Of a stretch of 64,000 bases of DNA, positions 36,355 to 45,845 are shown piece by piece (position 1 is the first letter of the stretch; the number at the start of each line of letters is the position of its first letter). This DNA is from Asticcacaulis taihuensis (GTDB lineage: Bacteria > Pseudomonadota > Alphaproteobacteria > Caulobacterales > Caulobacteraceae). Both the position numbers and the translations under genes were made by a program. Below the pieces are notes generated by a model. That model had not been told where the DNA came from. It searched no databases and saw nothing but the letters and a program-made list of their open reading frames with translations. The stretch is taken from contig NZ_FMTS01000001.1 in the NCBI RefSeq assembly GCF_900100255.1, positions 372,001 through 436,000 on the forward strand, given 5' to 3'.

Positions 36355-37268
36355 CCGACAAACCCCGCCGCGCGTTTGATACGGTCATTGATGGCCTCGC
36401 CGATGCCGTCTTCCGGCATGGGAGCGATTTCGATCACAGGCGGGTTCAGGCGGTCGGCTTCACGCAAGGCCCGGAAGAGATTTGCGGCAGCCTCATGCAG
36501 ATCGCGCCTGGCACTGAGTTGGATGACCGGACCGGTGAAATTCGTCGGCCCGAAAGCCAGATAGGCCGCGCTGGCGGACGGTTCATCCACATTGATTTTA
36601 ACGGGCGCGTCCGGCGCATAGTGCAGGCTCAGCCGTCCAGGAGACCGGTGGCCTTCGGCCTGATCAGACGCCAGCGGCCCAATTACCGCCTCGACCTGTG
36701 CCCGGGTTACGGCACCGGCACGCAGGTAGCGAGCATCATCGAGTAGACTGACAACCGTTGATTCCACGCCAACATGGCAGTCGCCACCGTCCGGCGACGC
36801 CTGGACAAAGGCGCCGGTTTCCTCATAGGCATCCGCTTGCGTGGTAGGACTCGGCCGCCCCGAGCGATTGGCCGAGGGCGCCACCACGCCTCCGCCAAAA
36901 CCGCGCAAGATATCCAGAGCCATCGGATGCGCAGGCATCCGCAAGGCCACGCTATCCAGGCCGGCGCGCGCCAGATCGCAGGCCAGACCAGCATCGCGTA
37001 CCGGCACAACCAGAGTCAGCGGGCCCGGCCAGAAGGCTTTCGCCAAGGCGCGCGCACGATCATCGAACACGCCGATTTGTTCGGCCAGGACGATATCGCC
37101 GATATGCACGATCAGCGGATTGAAACGCGGTCGTCCCTTGGCCTCGAAAACCTTGATGACCGCTTCCGGATCATCGGCGCGCGCACCAAGCCCGTAGACC
37201 GTCTCCGTCGGCAGATGGATCAGCGCCCCCTCACGCAGGGCGCTTACCGCCGCATCGACATCACTCAT
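36351..37268 (-). CDS. tsaC: L-threonylcarbamoyladenylate synthase (Sua5/YwlC type)
   Basis: 305 aa. The YrdC domain has HLPTETVYGLGARADDPEAV, KGRPRFNPLIVHI, FWPGPLTLVVP and VVAPSANRSGRPSPT. A C-terminal Sua5 domain follows after SPGRLSLHYAPDAP. The enzyme makes threonylcarbamoyl-AMP from threonine, bicarbonate and ATP for t6A at position 37 of tRNA. The length marks the Sua5 type rather than the short TsaC. Its start overlaps the stop of the cytochrome b561-YceI gene (ATGA). Confidence 0.93.
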   Translation of the reverse strand: MSDVDAAVSALREGALIHLPTETVYGLGARADDPEAVIKVFEAKGRPRFNPLIVHIGDIVLAEQIGVFDDRARALAKAFWPGPLTLVVPVRDAGLACDLARAGLDSVALRMPAHPMALDILRGFGGGVVAPSANRSGRPSPTTQADAYEETGAFVQASPDGGDCHVGVESTVVSLLDDARYLRAGAVTRAQVEAVIGPLASDQAEGHRSPGRLSLHYAPDAPVKINVDEPSASAAYLAFGPTNFTGPVIQLSARRDLHEAAANLFRALREADRLNPPVIEIAPMPEDGIGEAINDRIKRAAGFVG

Positions 37269-38524
37269 TTCGACGCTTTAGCCTTCAGGTTGATCTTCAC
37301 GGTCACCTTGGCTGGCACCGAATCCGTCTTGGCCCAGTCGCCCGTTCCGACCCCGAAGGCCGTGCGATCCAGATCGACCGTACCCGACATGATGGCGACG
37401 CCCGACTTGATATTCAGCGTGAACGGCAGGTTGAGGGGCTTCGTCGTGCCGTGCATCGTCAGCCTGCCCTTGGCAACGAAATGGGTCGCGTCTGTTTTGG
37501 TGAAGCTGGACGCCTCGTAAATGGCCTTGGGCGTGGCGGCGACATTGAAGAAGGCATCGCTTTTCAGCGTGCCGTCGCGGTCGCCATCGCCGGAATTGAC
37601 CGAGGCCAGATCGATCGTTACCTTGACGTGCGATTTATCGAGTTGCTCCGGATCGAAGGCAATATTGGCCGGATAACTGCTGAATCCACCATTGATCGCC
37701 TCACCGGAAAAGGTGGTGGCGAATGCGATGGTAGTGGCGGATTTGTCGACAATCCAGTTGGTCACTGCGGCAGCAGAAGACGCGCTCGAAGCGGCATCGG
37801 CCGAAGACGCGACTGCCGAGGCTGGCGCTTCCACTGAAACAGACTCAGCCGCAGCCTCGGGCAGTGGCGGCGGTGCCTCTTTGCCTTCGTTCAGCGGCGT
37901 TCCGCGATAAATACCGAAACCGAGCGCCACGGCCAGACCGACCACACCGATCGGCAGGAGCCAGCGGTAGTTCAGGATCGGGCGCGGCGTCAGACCCGGC
38001 ACCATATGCTCGACCACCGTATCCTTGTCGACAAACTGGTGCTTCAGTGCCGCCAGGACATGCAGCGGGATCATGACATAGAAGATCAGCTTAGCGAGCA
38101 GGCCGTGCACGGTCTCGAAGGTTTCGTGTGTTTCGTGGTTCTGCGGCACGGGCAGGTGCGGCCAGGCGATACCGAAGAAGGGAACCTCCCGCGCAGAGGT
38201 CGACACCATCAGCCAGCCGGACAAAGGCAGGGCGATCATCACCAGATAGAAGCCGAGATGCAGCGCCTTGGCGGCCAGGGCCTGCCATTTTGGCATAGGC
38301 GGTTCGGGCGGCGCCTTGTAGGCCACGCGTAACCCAATGCGCAGGAAGGTCAGCAGCAGGATCAGAATACCGATCGACTTATGCAGGTTGGCGCGATTGA
38401 GCAGGAAGGTATCCTTGTCCTCGAAGCGCCAGCCCAGGAAGACCATGAACAAAATCAGAAAGGCCATCAGCCAGTGAATATAGCGGCTATAACGATTATA
38501 GCTGGTTGGGGTCAGATCTGTCAT
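37265..38524 (-). CDS. cytochrome b561-YceI fusion protein
   Basis: 419 aa from the ATG at 38524, preceded by GAGGAG. Residues about 1-200 form a di-haem cytochrome b561 with four helices and histidines in YSRYIHWLMAF, ANLHKSIGILIL and MIPLHVLAALKHQF. Another helix (LLPIGVVGLAVALGFGIY) and an Ala/Ser/Pro-rich linker lead to a C-terminal YceI domain (IAFATTFSGEAINGGFSSYP to VKVTIDLASVNSGDGDRD), a lipocalin-like fold that binds isoprenoid quinones. The two are often neighbours (yceJ-yceI) and here are one chain. Likely a membrane electron carrier with a tethered periplasmic quinone-binding domain (inference). Confidence 0.9.
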   Translation of the reverse strand: MTDLTPTSYNRYSRYIHWLMAFLILFMVFLGWRFEDKDTFLLNRANLHKSIGILILLLTFLRIGLRVAYKAPPEPPMPKWQALAAKALHLGFYLVMIALPLSGWLMVSTSAREVPFFGIAWPHLPVPQNHETHETFETVHGLLAKLIFYVMIPLHVLAALKHQFVDKDTVVEHMVPGLTPRPILNYRWLLPIGVVGLAVALGFGIYRGTPLNEGKEAPPPLPEAAAESVSVEAPASAVASSADAASSASSAAAVTNWIVDKSATTIAFATTFSGEAINGGFSSYPANIAFDPEQLDKSHVKVTIDLASVNSGDGDRDGTLKSDAFFNVAATPKAIYEASSFTKTDATHFVAKGRLTMHGTTKPLNLPFTLNIKSGVAIMSGTVDLDRTAFGVGTGDWAKTDSVPAKVTVKINLKAKASK

Positions 38525-38694
38525 AACGGCCACTCTCCTCAGATATGCCTTGCATACACTACCCGTCATAAGGGGTCATGCAAAAACAAATGCAATAGTC
38601 ACGATTACAATTTAATCAAAGTTGACGTTCACGTAAATTAAGCTTGCGGCGCGGTTTTCGCCGTCATAGACTGCCTGAAAACAGGGAGTCGAAA

Positions 38695-40449
38695 TTGACC
38701 TACCGCCCCAGTCTCAAGGATATCACCTTCTGCCTCGATCATGTCATCGGCATGTCGGCAAGCTACAATTCGCCGGCTTTTCCGGACTTCGATTCCGGTC
38801 TCCGCGACGCGGTGCTTGACGCCGCCGGGCAACTGGCCGGAGACGTGCTGGCGCCGCTCAATCGCGCCGGTGATCTGGCTGGCACCCGGCTGGAAGGCGA
38901 CCAGGTCGTGATCGCGCCGGGTTTTCTGGAAGCAATTAAAACCTATGCCGAGGGCGGCTGGTATGGGCTGGCGGCCGATCCAGCCTATGGCGGCCAGGGC
39001 TTACCGAAAATGCTGGAGCAAGCCTGTTTTGATATGTTCCACGGCGCCAACATGGCCTTTACCCTGTTGCCGACCCTGAGCCAAGGCGCCATCGAGGCCA
39101 TCCACGCACATGGTACGCAAGCCCAGAAAGACCTGTTCCTGCCGAAGCTGATCGCCGGCGAATGGTCGGGCACCATGAACCTGACCGAACCCGGCGCCGG
39201 TTCCGATCTGGCGGCCCTGACCACCAGGGCCGAACCGAATGGAGATGGTACTTTCCGCATCACTGGCCAGAAGATTTTCATCACCTGGGGCGAGCACGAC
39301 GGTACGGAAAATATCGTCCATCTCGTCCTGGCCCGCCTGCCGGATGCGCCGAAGGGCACACGCGGCATTTCGCTGTTCCTGTGCCCGAAATTTCTGGTCG
39401 ATACCGAAGGTAGTATCGGCGCGCGCAACACGGTCAAATGCGTTGGTCTGGAGCACAAGCTCGGCATCCACGCCTCCCCCACCTGCGTCATGTCGTTCGA
39501 GGCTGCGCAGGCCGAACTGATCGGCCCGCCCAATGGCGGGTTGGCGGCCATGTTCACCATGATGAATGCCGCGCGCCTGGCTGTCGGCTTTGAAGGCGTG
39601 GGCCTTGCCGATGCCGCCTGGCAAAAGGCGCAAAACTATGCGCTGGAACGCCGACAAGGCAAGTCGCTGATCACCGGTCAGGACTATGCGCCGATCTATG
39701 ATCATCCGGATGTCCGCCTGATGCTGGCCGTGATGAAAGCCAAGGTCGAGGCCGCCCGCGCAATCTGTATGCTGACGGCCTCTGCCATTGATGCGGTGAA
39801 GCGGGGTGAGGATGCCGAACGCCATAAGCGCCGGGAGGACTTTCTGGTGCCCATTGCCAAGGCCTGGAGCACCGACCGTGGCGTTGAGGTGGCCTCCGCC
39901 GGGGTGCAGGTGCATGGCGGCATGGGCTTTATCGAGGAAACCGGCGCCGCGCAATACTACCGTGACGCCCGTATCGCGCCGATCTACGAAGGCACCAACG
40001 GCATTCAGGCCGCCGATCTGGTCGGGCGCAAGCTGGGCCATGACGGCACCGCCGCGAAGGAATTAGCCGACGATATAAAAGCTTTTCTAAACAGCGACTT
40101 GCCGGCAAATTTCAAAGCAGAGTGTGAAGCATTGAAATCCGCGCTTGCGGCTTTCACTACAGCCACGGATCATCTGCTGGCGCAAAAAGCCGCCGCACCT
40201 CTCGATGTGGCCGCCGCAGCCACCACCTATCTGACGCTCTGCGGTGACCTGATCGGCGGCTGGCTGCTGCTGAAGGGCGCCGTGGCTGCACATAACCAAC
40301 TGGAAACCGGTGACAAAATATGGCTGACCGACCGCATCAAACTGATGCGTGTCTTTTATGCCCATGTGCTCAGCCATGCCTCGGCCCATGTGGCGGCGAT
40401 TAAGTCCGGCTATGGCGCTTTGGACGACCTTACGCTCAATCTGGATTAG
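38695..40449 (+). CDS. acyl-CoA dehydrogenase (long form)
   Basis: 584 aa from a TTG start at 38695, chosen because CAGGGAG lies 6 bp upstream. The FAD/substrate domain has NLTEPGAGSDLAAL, GQKIFITWGEHD and GISLFLCPKFLVD. The catalytic glutamate is in the RIAPIYEGTNGIQAADLVGR block at about residue 431. The extra C-terminal domain of about 120 residues marks the long form found with beta-oxidation genes in alphaproteobacteria. Likely role: first step of fatty acid or related acyl-CoA oxidation. The gene stands alone. Confidence 0.92.
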   Translation: MTYRPSLKDITFCLDHVIGMSASYNSPAFPDFDSGLRDAVLDAAGQLAGDVLAPLNRAGDLAGTRLEGDQVVIAPGFLEAIKTYAEGGWYGLAADPAYGGQGLPKMLEQACFDMFHGANMAFTLLPTLSQGAIEAIHAHGTQAQKDLFLPKLIAGEWSGTMNLTEPGAGSDLAALTTRAEPNGDGTFRITGQKIFITWGEHDGTENIVHLVLARLPDAPKGTRGISLFLCPKFLVDTEGSIGARNTVKCVGLEHKLGIHASPTCVMSFEAAQAELIGPPNGGLAAMFTMMNAARLAVGFEGVGLADAAWQKAQNYALERRQGKSLITGQDYAPIYDHPDVRLMLAVMKAKVEAARAICMLTASAIDAVKRGEDAERHKRREDFLVPIAKAWSTDRGVEVASAGVQVHGGMGFIEETGAAQYYRDARIAPIYEGTNGIQAADLVGRKLGHDGTAAKELADDIKAFLNSDLPANFKAECEALKSALAAFTTATDHLLAQKAAAPLDVAAAATTYLTLCGDLIGGWLLLKGAVAAHNQLETGDKIWLTDRIKLMRVFYAHVLSHASAHVAAIKSGYGALDDLTLNLD

Positions 40450-40460
40450 CGCATATATTA

Positions 40461-40535
40461 GAAACCACGAATAGGCACGAATAAACACGAATATCGCCGC
40501 AGCATTCGTGTTTATTCGTGCCTATTCGTGGTTTC
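40461..40535. repeat. perfect 32-bp inverted repeat with phased CACGAAT repeats
   Basis: Arms 40461-40492 and 40504-40535 are perfectly complementary over 32 bp with an 11-base loop. Each arm holds three copies of CACGAAT at exact 10-bp steps (one helical turn), so six in total. It fills the gap between two convergent genes (stops at 40449 and 40566). It could act as a transcription barrier for both, a protein-binding array, or a mobile palindromic repeat. There is no T-tract. The structure is directly visible; function is unknown. Confidence 0.97.
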
Positions 40536-40565
40536 GATACCTAACGGTAATTCACTCGCCTAACC

Positions 40566-41477
40566 TCAATGCACAGGCGATTGTTCCGGCGTTACTTGAT
40601 CGCCGCCCTCGCCTTGCGACGGCTTGGCCGCCTGACCGACCGTATCGGTCACGCGCCGCGTCATATCCTGCGTATCGGTGGTGGCGCCGCCCGGTGTCCG
40701 CATCGGTGCCGGCGCGGCCGGCTTCAGGCTGACCGATGGGTTAAGACCCGTTCCTTGCGCTTTCAGCATCAGATTGATGGTTTCGCGCACGAACACGGCG
40801 TCCGTCACCACGCCGAGTTCCAGACGCTGATTGTCGTCCTCGACCTGTTTGATCAGAACGCCGGCGACAAAGGCGTGTCCCTTGTCGCCTTGGGACGTCA
40901 TGAAGACCGGACCGCCGGAATTGCCCGGCACGGCCGTCAGGTCAATCAGGAAGGTGGGATAAGTGGTTGAAGGTGCCACCGGCCACGAGGCCAGGCGGCC
41001 GGCGCGCAGGATCGGAAAACCGGCGACATTGGCAGAAAGGCCATGCGGATAGCCAAGCGTCATCATTTCGTCGCCCGCCGCCACGCGCTCATTGATAAAG
41101 GTGGCGTCATCAGCCAGCCAGTCGGCCGGGATGGCGGAATCGCGCAAACCTTCGGGCACATCGACCGGAATGATGGCGATATCCTGCGCCGGATGCTGAT
41201 ACCAGGCCGGACCATTGACGGTGCGGATGGTCATGTTGGAGGGGACATAGCTCCAGTTACCTTTGACGCCCTGGACGCGCCAGCCGATCCGCACATCGGC
41301 GGCCGGCATTTTTTCGAAAACGTGAGCGGCGGTGACCAGCACAACCTCACTCGTACCGTCGGCCCTGGGCACCGACACCAGAAAACCGGTGCCGACCATG
41401 CGCTTGGCCTCGCTGATCGGCTGATCGATCTGCACGGTCGCCTTGATCAGGGCTACTGTCAGGTCAACATCCATCAT
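40566..41477 (-). CDS. trypsin-like serine protease, cytosolic
   Basis: 303 aa from the ATG at 41477, with GGGGGAA 8 bp upstream. The catalytic triad of the S1 family can be placed at H52 (VTAAHVFEK), D99 (PAQDIAII) and S187 (VPGNSGGPV). No signal peptide is visible, unusual for this class, so it may act in the cytosol or be non-classically located. There is no PDZ domain; the C-terminal 90 residues are Pro/Thr/Gln-rich and disordered. Function in stress response or protein quality control is inferred from the fold only. Confidence 0.82.
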   Translation of the reverse strand: MMDVDLTVALIKATVQIDQPISEAKRMVGTGFLVSVPRADGTSEVVLVTAAHVFEKMPAADVRIGWRVQGVKGNWSYVPSNMTIRTVNGPAWYQHPAQDIAIIPVDVPEGLRDSAIPADWLADDATFINERVAAGDEMMTLGYPHGLSANVAGFPILRAGRLASWPVAPSTTYPTFLIDLTAVPGNSGGPVFMTSQGDKGHAFVAGVLIKQVEDDNQRLELGVVTDAVFVRETINLMLKAQGTGLNPSVSLKPAAPAPMRTPGGATTDTQDMTRRVTDTVGQAAKPSQGEGGDQVTPEQSPVH

Positions 41478-41668
41478 CACGCTTTTCCCCCAAAAAACCT
41501 AAAACAACAGCCAAAGCCATTTGACGACATTTCCGGATTGGGTCAATCCTCTACCCCAATCGTGCGCCACGCCATTACAAAAACCTTCCGGGGACTTTGA
41601 CCAGACCTGGTAACCCTTTTATGACGCAGGCTGGTTTTGCCGCCACACTCCCGATCAAGGAAACTTAC

Positions 41669-43825
41669 GTGCCCGCCTCTCCCAAAACAGCCGCCTTCCC
41701 TCCTGTCGCGCCCTCGCCGGTACGGCAGCCGTTCGAGATTACCCAGCTCGGTCATACGCGCATCGATGATTATCACTGGATGAAGGACGACAACTGGCAG
41801 GCGGTGTTGCGCGATCCCGGCCTGATCCGCGCCGATATCAAGGCGGCCCTGATCGAGGAAAACGCCTATTCCGCCGCCATGCTGGAAGATACGAAAGCCC
41901 TGCAGGAAGATATCTTTGCCGAGATGAAGGGGCGCATCAAGGAAGACGATGCCAGCGTGCCTTCGCCCGATGGCGATTGGGAGTACTATTCACGTTTCGA
42001 GACGGGCGCCCAGCATCCGATTATTGCGCGACGGCCACGCGCAAAAGAGGCGTTTCCAGCCCCGATCCCTTCCACTGAAGACACCCGTGCGGCCGAGCAA
42101 ATCCTGCTCAATGAGGACGAACGCGCCAAAGGCACCGACTTCTACGAGACCTCGGATGCCCAGCACAGCCCTGATCACACCCTCTTTGCGTGGGGGGAAG
42201 ATACGCAAGGGTCTGAATATTACACTGTGTATGTAAGGGATCTGGCGACGGGAGAAATCCTTCCGAACCCGATCGAAAGCTGTGACGGCGGCTTCACCTT
42301 CTCGCCGGATTCCCGATACATCTTCTGGACCTGGCGCGATGAAAACTCCCGCCCGGCCAAGGTCTATCGCCGGCCGGCCAGAGGTGGCGAAGACGTACTG
42401 GTCTATGATGAACCGGACGAAGGTTTTTTCCTGCATGTCGGTACGCTCAGTTCGGACGCCTTTATCAGCATCGGCGGCGGCAATCACGAAACCAATGAGA
42501 CCTGGCTGATCCCGGCCGCCACACCGGAAGCCGTGCCCTTCTGCGTCCAGCCACGCGAGGACGGCATCCAGTACGATATCGACCACTGGGATGACCGCTT
42601 TATCATCCGCACCAATGCCGACGGCGCCATCGATTTCAAGCTGATGGTTTCCTTCGCCGAAAAGCCCGCACGCGACACCTGGACCGATCTGGTGCCGCAT
42701 CGCCCCGGCATCTACATCACCGGCTCAGGCGTCTATAAGCGCCACATGATCCGCGTGGAGCGTGAAAACGCCAATACCCGTATAGTTATCACGCGTAAGG
42801 CGGATATGACCGAGCATGAAATCTCGGTAGCCGAGGAAGCCTACAGCCTGGGCGCGGCCGGCGGTTATGAATACGATACCGATATCCTGCGCTACAGCTA
42901 CACCTCCCCCACCACGCCGGCCCAGACCTTCGACTATAATATGGAGACGCGCGAACAGGTTCTGCGCAAGGTCCAGGTCATTCCCTCCGGTCACAGTCCG
43001 AAGGACTATGTGGCCCGCCGGCTTTACGCCACGGCGCCCGACGGCCAGCAAGTACCGATCACCGCTCTGATGAAGGCAGATACCAAGCTCGACGGCACCG
43101 CGCCGCTGATGCTCTATGCCTACGGCTCCTACGGTACGCCGATGGACCCCGGTTTTTCGATCCGTAGTTTAAGTCTCGTCAACCGCGGCTGGGTCTATGC
43201 CATCGCCCATATCCGCGGCGGATCGGAAAAGGGCTATGGCTGGTTCCTCGACGGCCGCAAATATAAAAAGATGAATACATTCACCGATTTCATCGCCTGC
43301 GCCGAAAGCTTGTGCGACGCCGGTTACGGTACACGCGGCCGTATCGTCGCCTATGGCGGATCGGCTGGCGGGATGTTGATGGGCGCGGTCACCAATCTGC
43401 GCCCGGACCTGTGGGCCGGTGTCATCGGCGCGGTGCCATTCATTGACGTGCTCAACACCATGAGCGACATCTCCCTGCCCCTGACCCCACCGGAATGGCC
43501 CGAATGGGGCAATCCGCTGGAGGATGAAGAGGCTTACCAATATATCGCTTCCTATTCGCCTTACGACAATATCGCGGCCAAGCCCTATCCGCCGGTTCTG
43601 GCCACGGGGGGCCTGAGCGATACCCGCGTCACCTACTGGGAGCCGATGAAGTGGATCGCCAGGCTGCGTGAAAAATCGACTTCGGATTCGCCCATGCTGC
43701 TCAAAATCAATATGGAGGCCGGCCATGGCGGCGCTTCAGGCCGGTTCGAGTTCCTGAAGGAAATCGCCTTCGATTATGCCTTCGCCATCTGGGCCCAAGA
43801 GAAAAAAGGCGAGCGCAAGGCATGA
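41669..43825 (+). CDS. ptrB: oligopeptidase B (S9 prolyl oligopeptidase family)
   Basis: 718 aa from the GTG at 41669, which has AAGG 8 bp upstream; an ATG at 41621 adds 16 residues without a ribosome site. The N-terminal beta-propeller has YHWMKDDNWQAVLRDP, DGDWEYYSRFE and FSPDSRYIFWTWRDEN. The C-terminal hydrolase has S565 (YGGSAGGML), D651 (LSDTRVTYWEP) and H686 (AGHGGASGR). It cleaves small peptides after basic residues in the cytosol or periplasm. It is coupled to the next gene by an ATGA overlap. Confidence 0.92.
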   Translation: MPASPKTAAFPPVAPSPVRQPFEITQLGHTRIDDYHWMKDDNWQAVLRDPGLIRADIKAALIEENAYSAAMLEDTKALQEDIFAEMKGRIKEDDASVPSPDGDWEYYSRFETGAQHPIIARRPRAKEAFPAPIPSTEDTRAAEQILLNEDERAKGTDFYETSDAQHSPDHTLFAWGEDTQGSEYYTVYVRDLATGEILPNPIESCDGGFTFSPDSRYIFWTWRDENSRPAKVYRRPARGGEDVLVYDEPDEGFFLHVGTLSSDAFISIGGGNHETNETWLIPAATPEAVPFCVQPREDGIQYDIDHWDDRFIIRTNADGAIDFKLMVSFAEKPARDTWTDLVPHRPGIYITGSGVYKRHMIRVERENANTRIVITRKADMTEHEISVAEEAYSLGAAGGYEYDTDILRYSYTSPTTPAQTFDYNMETREQVLRKVQVIPSGHSPKDYVARRLYATAPDGQQVPITALMKADTKLDGTAPLMLYAYGSYGTPMDPGFSIRSLSLVNRGWVYAIAHIRGGSEKGYGWFLDGRKYKKMNTFTDFIACAESLCDAGYGTRGRIVAYGGSAGGMLMGAVTNLRPDLWAGVIGAVPFIDVLNTMSDISLPLTPPEWPEWGNPLEDEEAYQYIASYSPYDNIAAKPYPPVLATGGLSDTRVTYWEPMKWIARLREKSTSDSPMLLKINMEAGHGGASGRFEFLKEIAFDYAFAIWAQEKKGERKA

Positions 43826-44358
43826 TCGATATCCGCCCGGCAACAGAAGACGACTTCACCGCCATTACCGCCATCTATGCCTGGAATGTCGCGCACGGCA
43901 CCGGCACCTTCGCCCTGGAAGCACCTCCCGAAAGTGAAATGCTCGCCGGTTTTCATGCTGTACAGAAACTACGCCTGCCCTATCTGGTCGCGGAGGAAGA
44001 CGGCAAGGTACTGGGCTATGCCTATGCCGCGCCCTTCCGCACTCGTCCGGCCTACAAATATGTCGTGGAAGACAGCATCTATCTGGCGCCGGAAGCTACC
44101 GGCCGCGGCATCGGCAAGGCGCTGCTGCTAAAACTGATGGAACTCTGTACCAAACGTGGCCTTTACAGCATGATCGCCGTGATCGGCGACAGCGAAAACC
44201 TGGCCTCGATCGGGGTGCATAAGGCGTGCGGTTTTGATTATACCGGCAGCCTGCCCCGCGCCGGTTTCAAATTCGACCGCTGGCTCGATGTCGTCTTTAT
44301 GACGTGCGACCTGCTGCCCTACACGCCTGATCCGCAAGGGGCCGGCTGGGACGGTTAA
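43822..44358 (+). CDS. GNAT N-acetyltransferase (phosphinothricin-acetyltransferase-like)
   Basis: 178 aa. The fold starts IDIRPATEDDFTAITAIYAW and contains the acetyl-CoA loop GRGIGKALL at about residues 95-103 and SIGVHKACGFDYTGSL near the end. The order of motifs and the block VVEDSIYLAPEATGRGIG are typical of the Pat/Bar/MddA group, which acetylates phosphinothricin, methionine sulfoximine or amino acid analogues. The physiological substrate is unknown. It overlaps the oligopeptidase gene by 4 bp. Confidence 0.86.
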   Translation: MIDIRPATEDDFTAITAIYAWNVAHGTGTFALEAPPESEMLAGFHAVQKLRLPYLVAEEDGKVLGYAYAAPFRTRPAYKYVVEDSIYLAPEATGRGIGKALLLKLMELCTKRGLYSMIAVIGDSENLASIGVHKACGFDYTGSLPRAGFKFDRWLDVVFMTCDLLPYTPDPQGAGWDG

Positions 44359-44397
44359 GCGCTTTCCCAAAAGTGTAATGCACTTTTGGGAAAGCGC
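44359..44397. repeat. dispersed palindromic repeat, copy A
   Basis: A perfect 17-bp inverted repeat (44359-44375 and 44381-44397, arm GCGCTTTCCCAAAAGTG, loop TAATG) begins right after the GNAT stop. It is a relative of copy B at 47081-47124. Similar palindromes are common intergenic elements in alphaproteobacteria (from memory). Confidence 0.9.
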
Positions 44398-44415
44398 GTA
44401 GAGCAAAAAAATTAA

Positions 44416-44442
44416 AAGCGCCGATCTGTCAAATCGGCGCTT
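44416..44442. terminator. intrinsic terminator after the GNAT gene
   Basis: Perfect 10-bp stem AAGCGCCGAT/ATCGGCGCTT with a 7-base loop, after an A-rich run and followed by TTCTAATT. It separates ptrB-GNAT from the porin gene. Confidence 0.75.
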
Positions 44443-44534
44443 CTAATTGGCCCGATTGCGATAACGGCGTTCACTCAAAAGTAGCGATTTTGTGAAATAA
44501 TGTAGGGAAAGTAACAGCTTACCCGCGTGATCTC

Positions 44535-45695
44535 ATGTCCTCCCTTCGCCCTCACCGTCAATCCTCGGCTATCGGCTTTTACGGCTTTATCGCCCTGCTG
44601 GTCCTGGCCGCCGTCGTTTCACAGAAAGCCCGCGCCGGCGAAATCGAGACCGGCGCGGTCCTGACCACAGAAGTCGACTCCCTTGTCAGCGGCGGCCTTA
44701 ATGTCGGCTCCAGCACGCTCAGCAATCTCGACCTGACGGCGCACTGGCAGAATGACAGCGGCTGGGAAGCTTTCGGCTATGTGCTGGGTGATTTCGGCGA
44801 TGATTTTTCCGCCAACCGGGTCGGCGATGTGCAGGTGACCTCCAATATAGATTGCCCCGATGGCTGGCGGCTGTTTGAAGCCTATGGAAAAAAGACCTTC
44901 GGTGACAGCCAAGGCTATGTCATGGCCGGCCTGATCAATCTCAACGGTATTTTCGACGTCCAGGATAATGCCACGGTCTTTCTGAATGCCTCGCACGGCA
45001 TCGGCGTCGACTATTCGCAGACCGGTCCCTCCATCTTCCCCACGACCGGCCTGGGTCTGGTCGGTCAATGGCGATTGACCTTCCACCAGACCTTCCGCGC
45101 CGGCATTTTTGATGGCGTGCCCGGCGATCCTTACGATGACAAGAAGTTCGTCTACATCAAGCTGTCGGCCGAGGAAGGCAGTCATTGGGCCGGCGAATAC
45201 CAGTACGACTTCACCGGCGGCTTCGTGAAACTCGGCGCCTGGAAGAACACCGCCACCCTGGATCGCCTTGATGGCACCGGCACATCCGACGGCAATGGCG
45301 GCGCCTATGCGCAGGCCGCTTTTACCCTCACCGGCAATGACGACCGTGGCCTCAAGGGCTGGGTTCGCGCCGGACTGACCAATGACCAACTGATGGCGAT
45401 CGCCGACTATGTCGGTGGCGGCCTGGTCTATACCGGTCCGATCAGGGGGCACGATACCGACCAACTGGGCTTCGCCGTGGCTGCCGCCCATTTCGGCGCA
45501 CCCTATCAGGCATCTACCGGTGAAACCCTCAGGCGCGAGATCACCTACGAACTGACCTATCGCTGGGATATCCGCGACGGCCTGTCAGTGCAGCCGGACC
45601 TACAATATGTGCAAAATCCATACGGCCGCACGGACATAGACGATGCCTTGGTTGTCGGTCTGCGCTTGAAAACGGACCTTATGGCCATACGTTAA
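44535..45695 (+). CDS. OprB-family carbohydrate-selective porin
   Basis: 386 aa. A signal peptide (FIALLVLAAVVSQKARAGE region, about residues 18-35) is followed by a beta-barrel with OprB signatures: LDLTAHWQNDSGWEAFGY near the start, GLVGQWRLTFHQTFRAGIFD and VPGDPYDDKK in the middle, and YRWDIRDGLSVQPDLQYV at the end. OprB porins let sugars across the outer membrane. The usual terminal Phe is replaced by a short tail (LMAIR). No sugar uptake genes are nearby. Confidence 0.84.
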   Translation: MSSLRPHRQSSAIGFYGFIALLVLAAVVSQKARAGEIETGAVLTTEVDSLVSGGLNVGSSTLSNLDLTAHWQNDSGWEAFGYVLGDFGDDFSANRVGDVQVTSNIDCPDGWRLFEAYGKKTFGDSQGYVMAGLINLNGIFDVQDNATVFLNASHGIGVDYSQTGPSIFPTTGLGLVGQWRLTFHQTFRAGIFDGVPGDPYDDKKFVYIKLSAEEGSHWAGEYQYDFTGGFVKLGAWKNTATLDRLDGTGTSDGNGGAYAQAAFTLTGNDDRGLKGWVRAGLTNDQLMAIADYVGGGLVYTGPIRGHDTDQLGFAVAAAHFGAPYQASTGETLRREITYELTYRWDIRDGLSVQPDLQYVQNPYGRTDIDDALVVGLRLKTDLMAIR

Positions 45696-45845
45696 ACCGC
45701 GTTTTACTTCCGCGAATGACGCTCGACAGCCTGTCGCTTAACCTGCATATTACGCGCACGCAACCTCTTGCAGAGGCTCTGTGCGACCCCAAGTGGGAAA
45801 CAACCTGTTTCAAACATCCCATACGCGTAAGGCCAAGGAACCTAG

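Noticed and set aside
39001-40041. 346-aa minus-strand frame opposite the acyl-CoA dehydrogenase
   Set aside because: Shadow frame without recognisable motifs.
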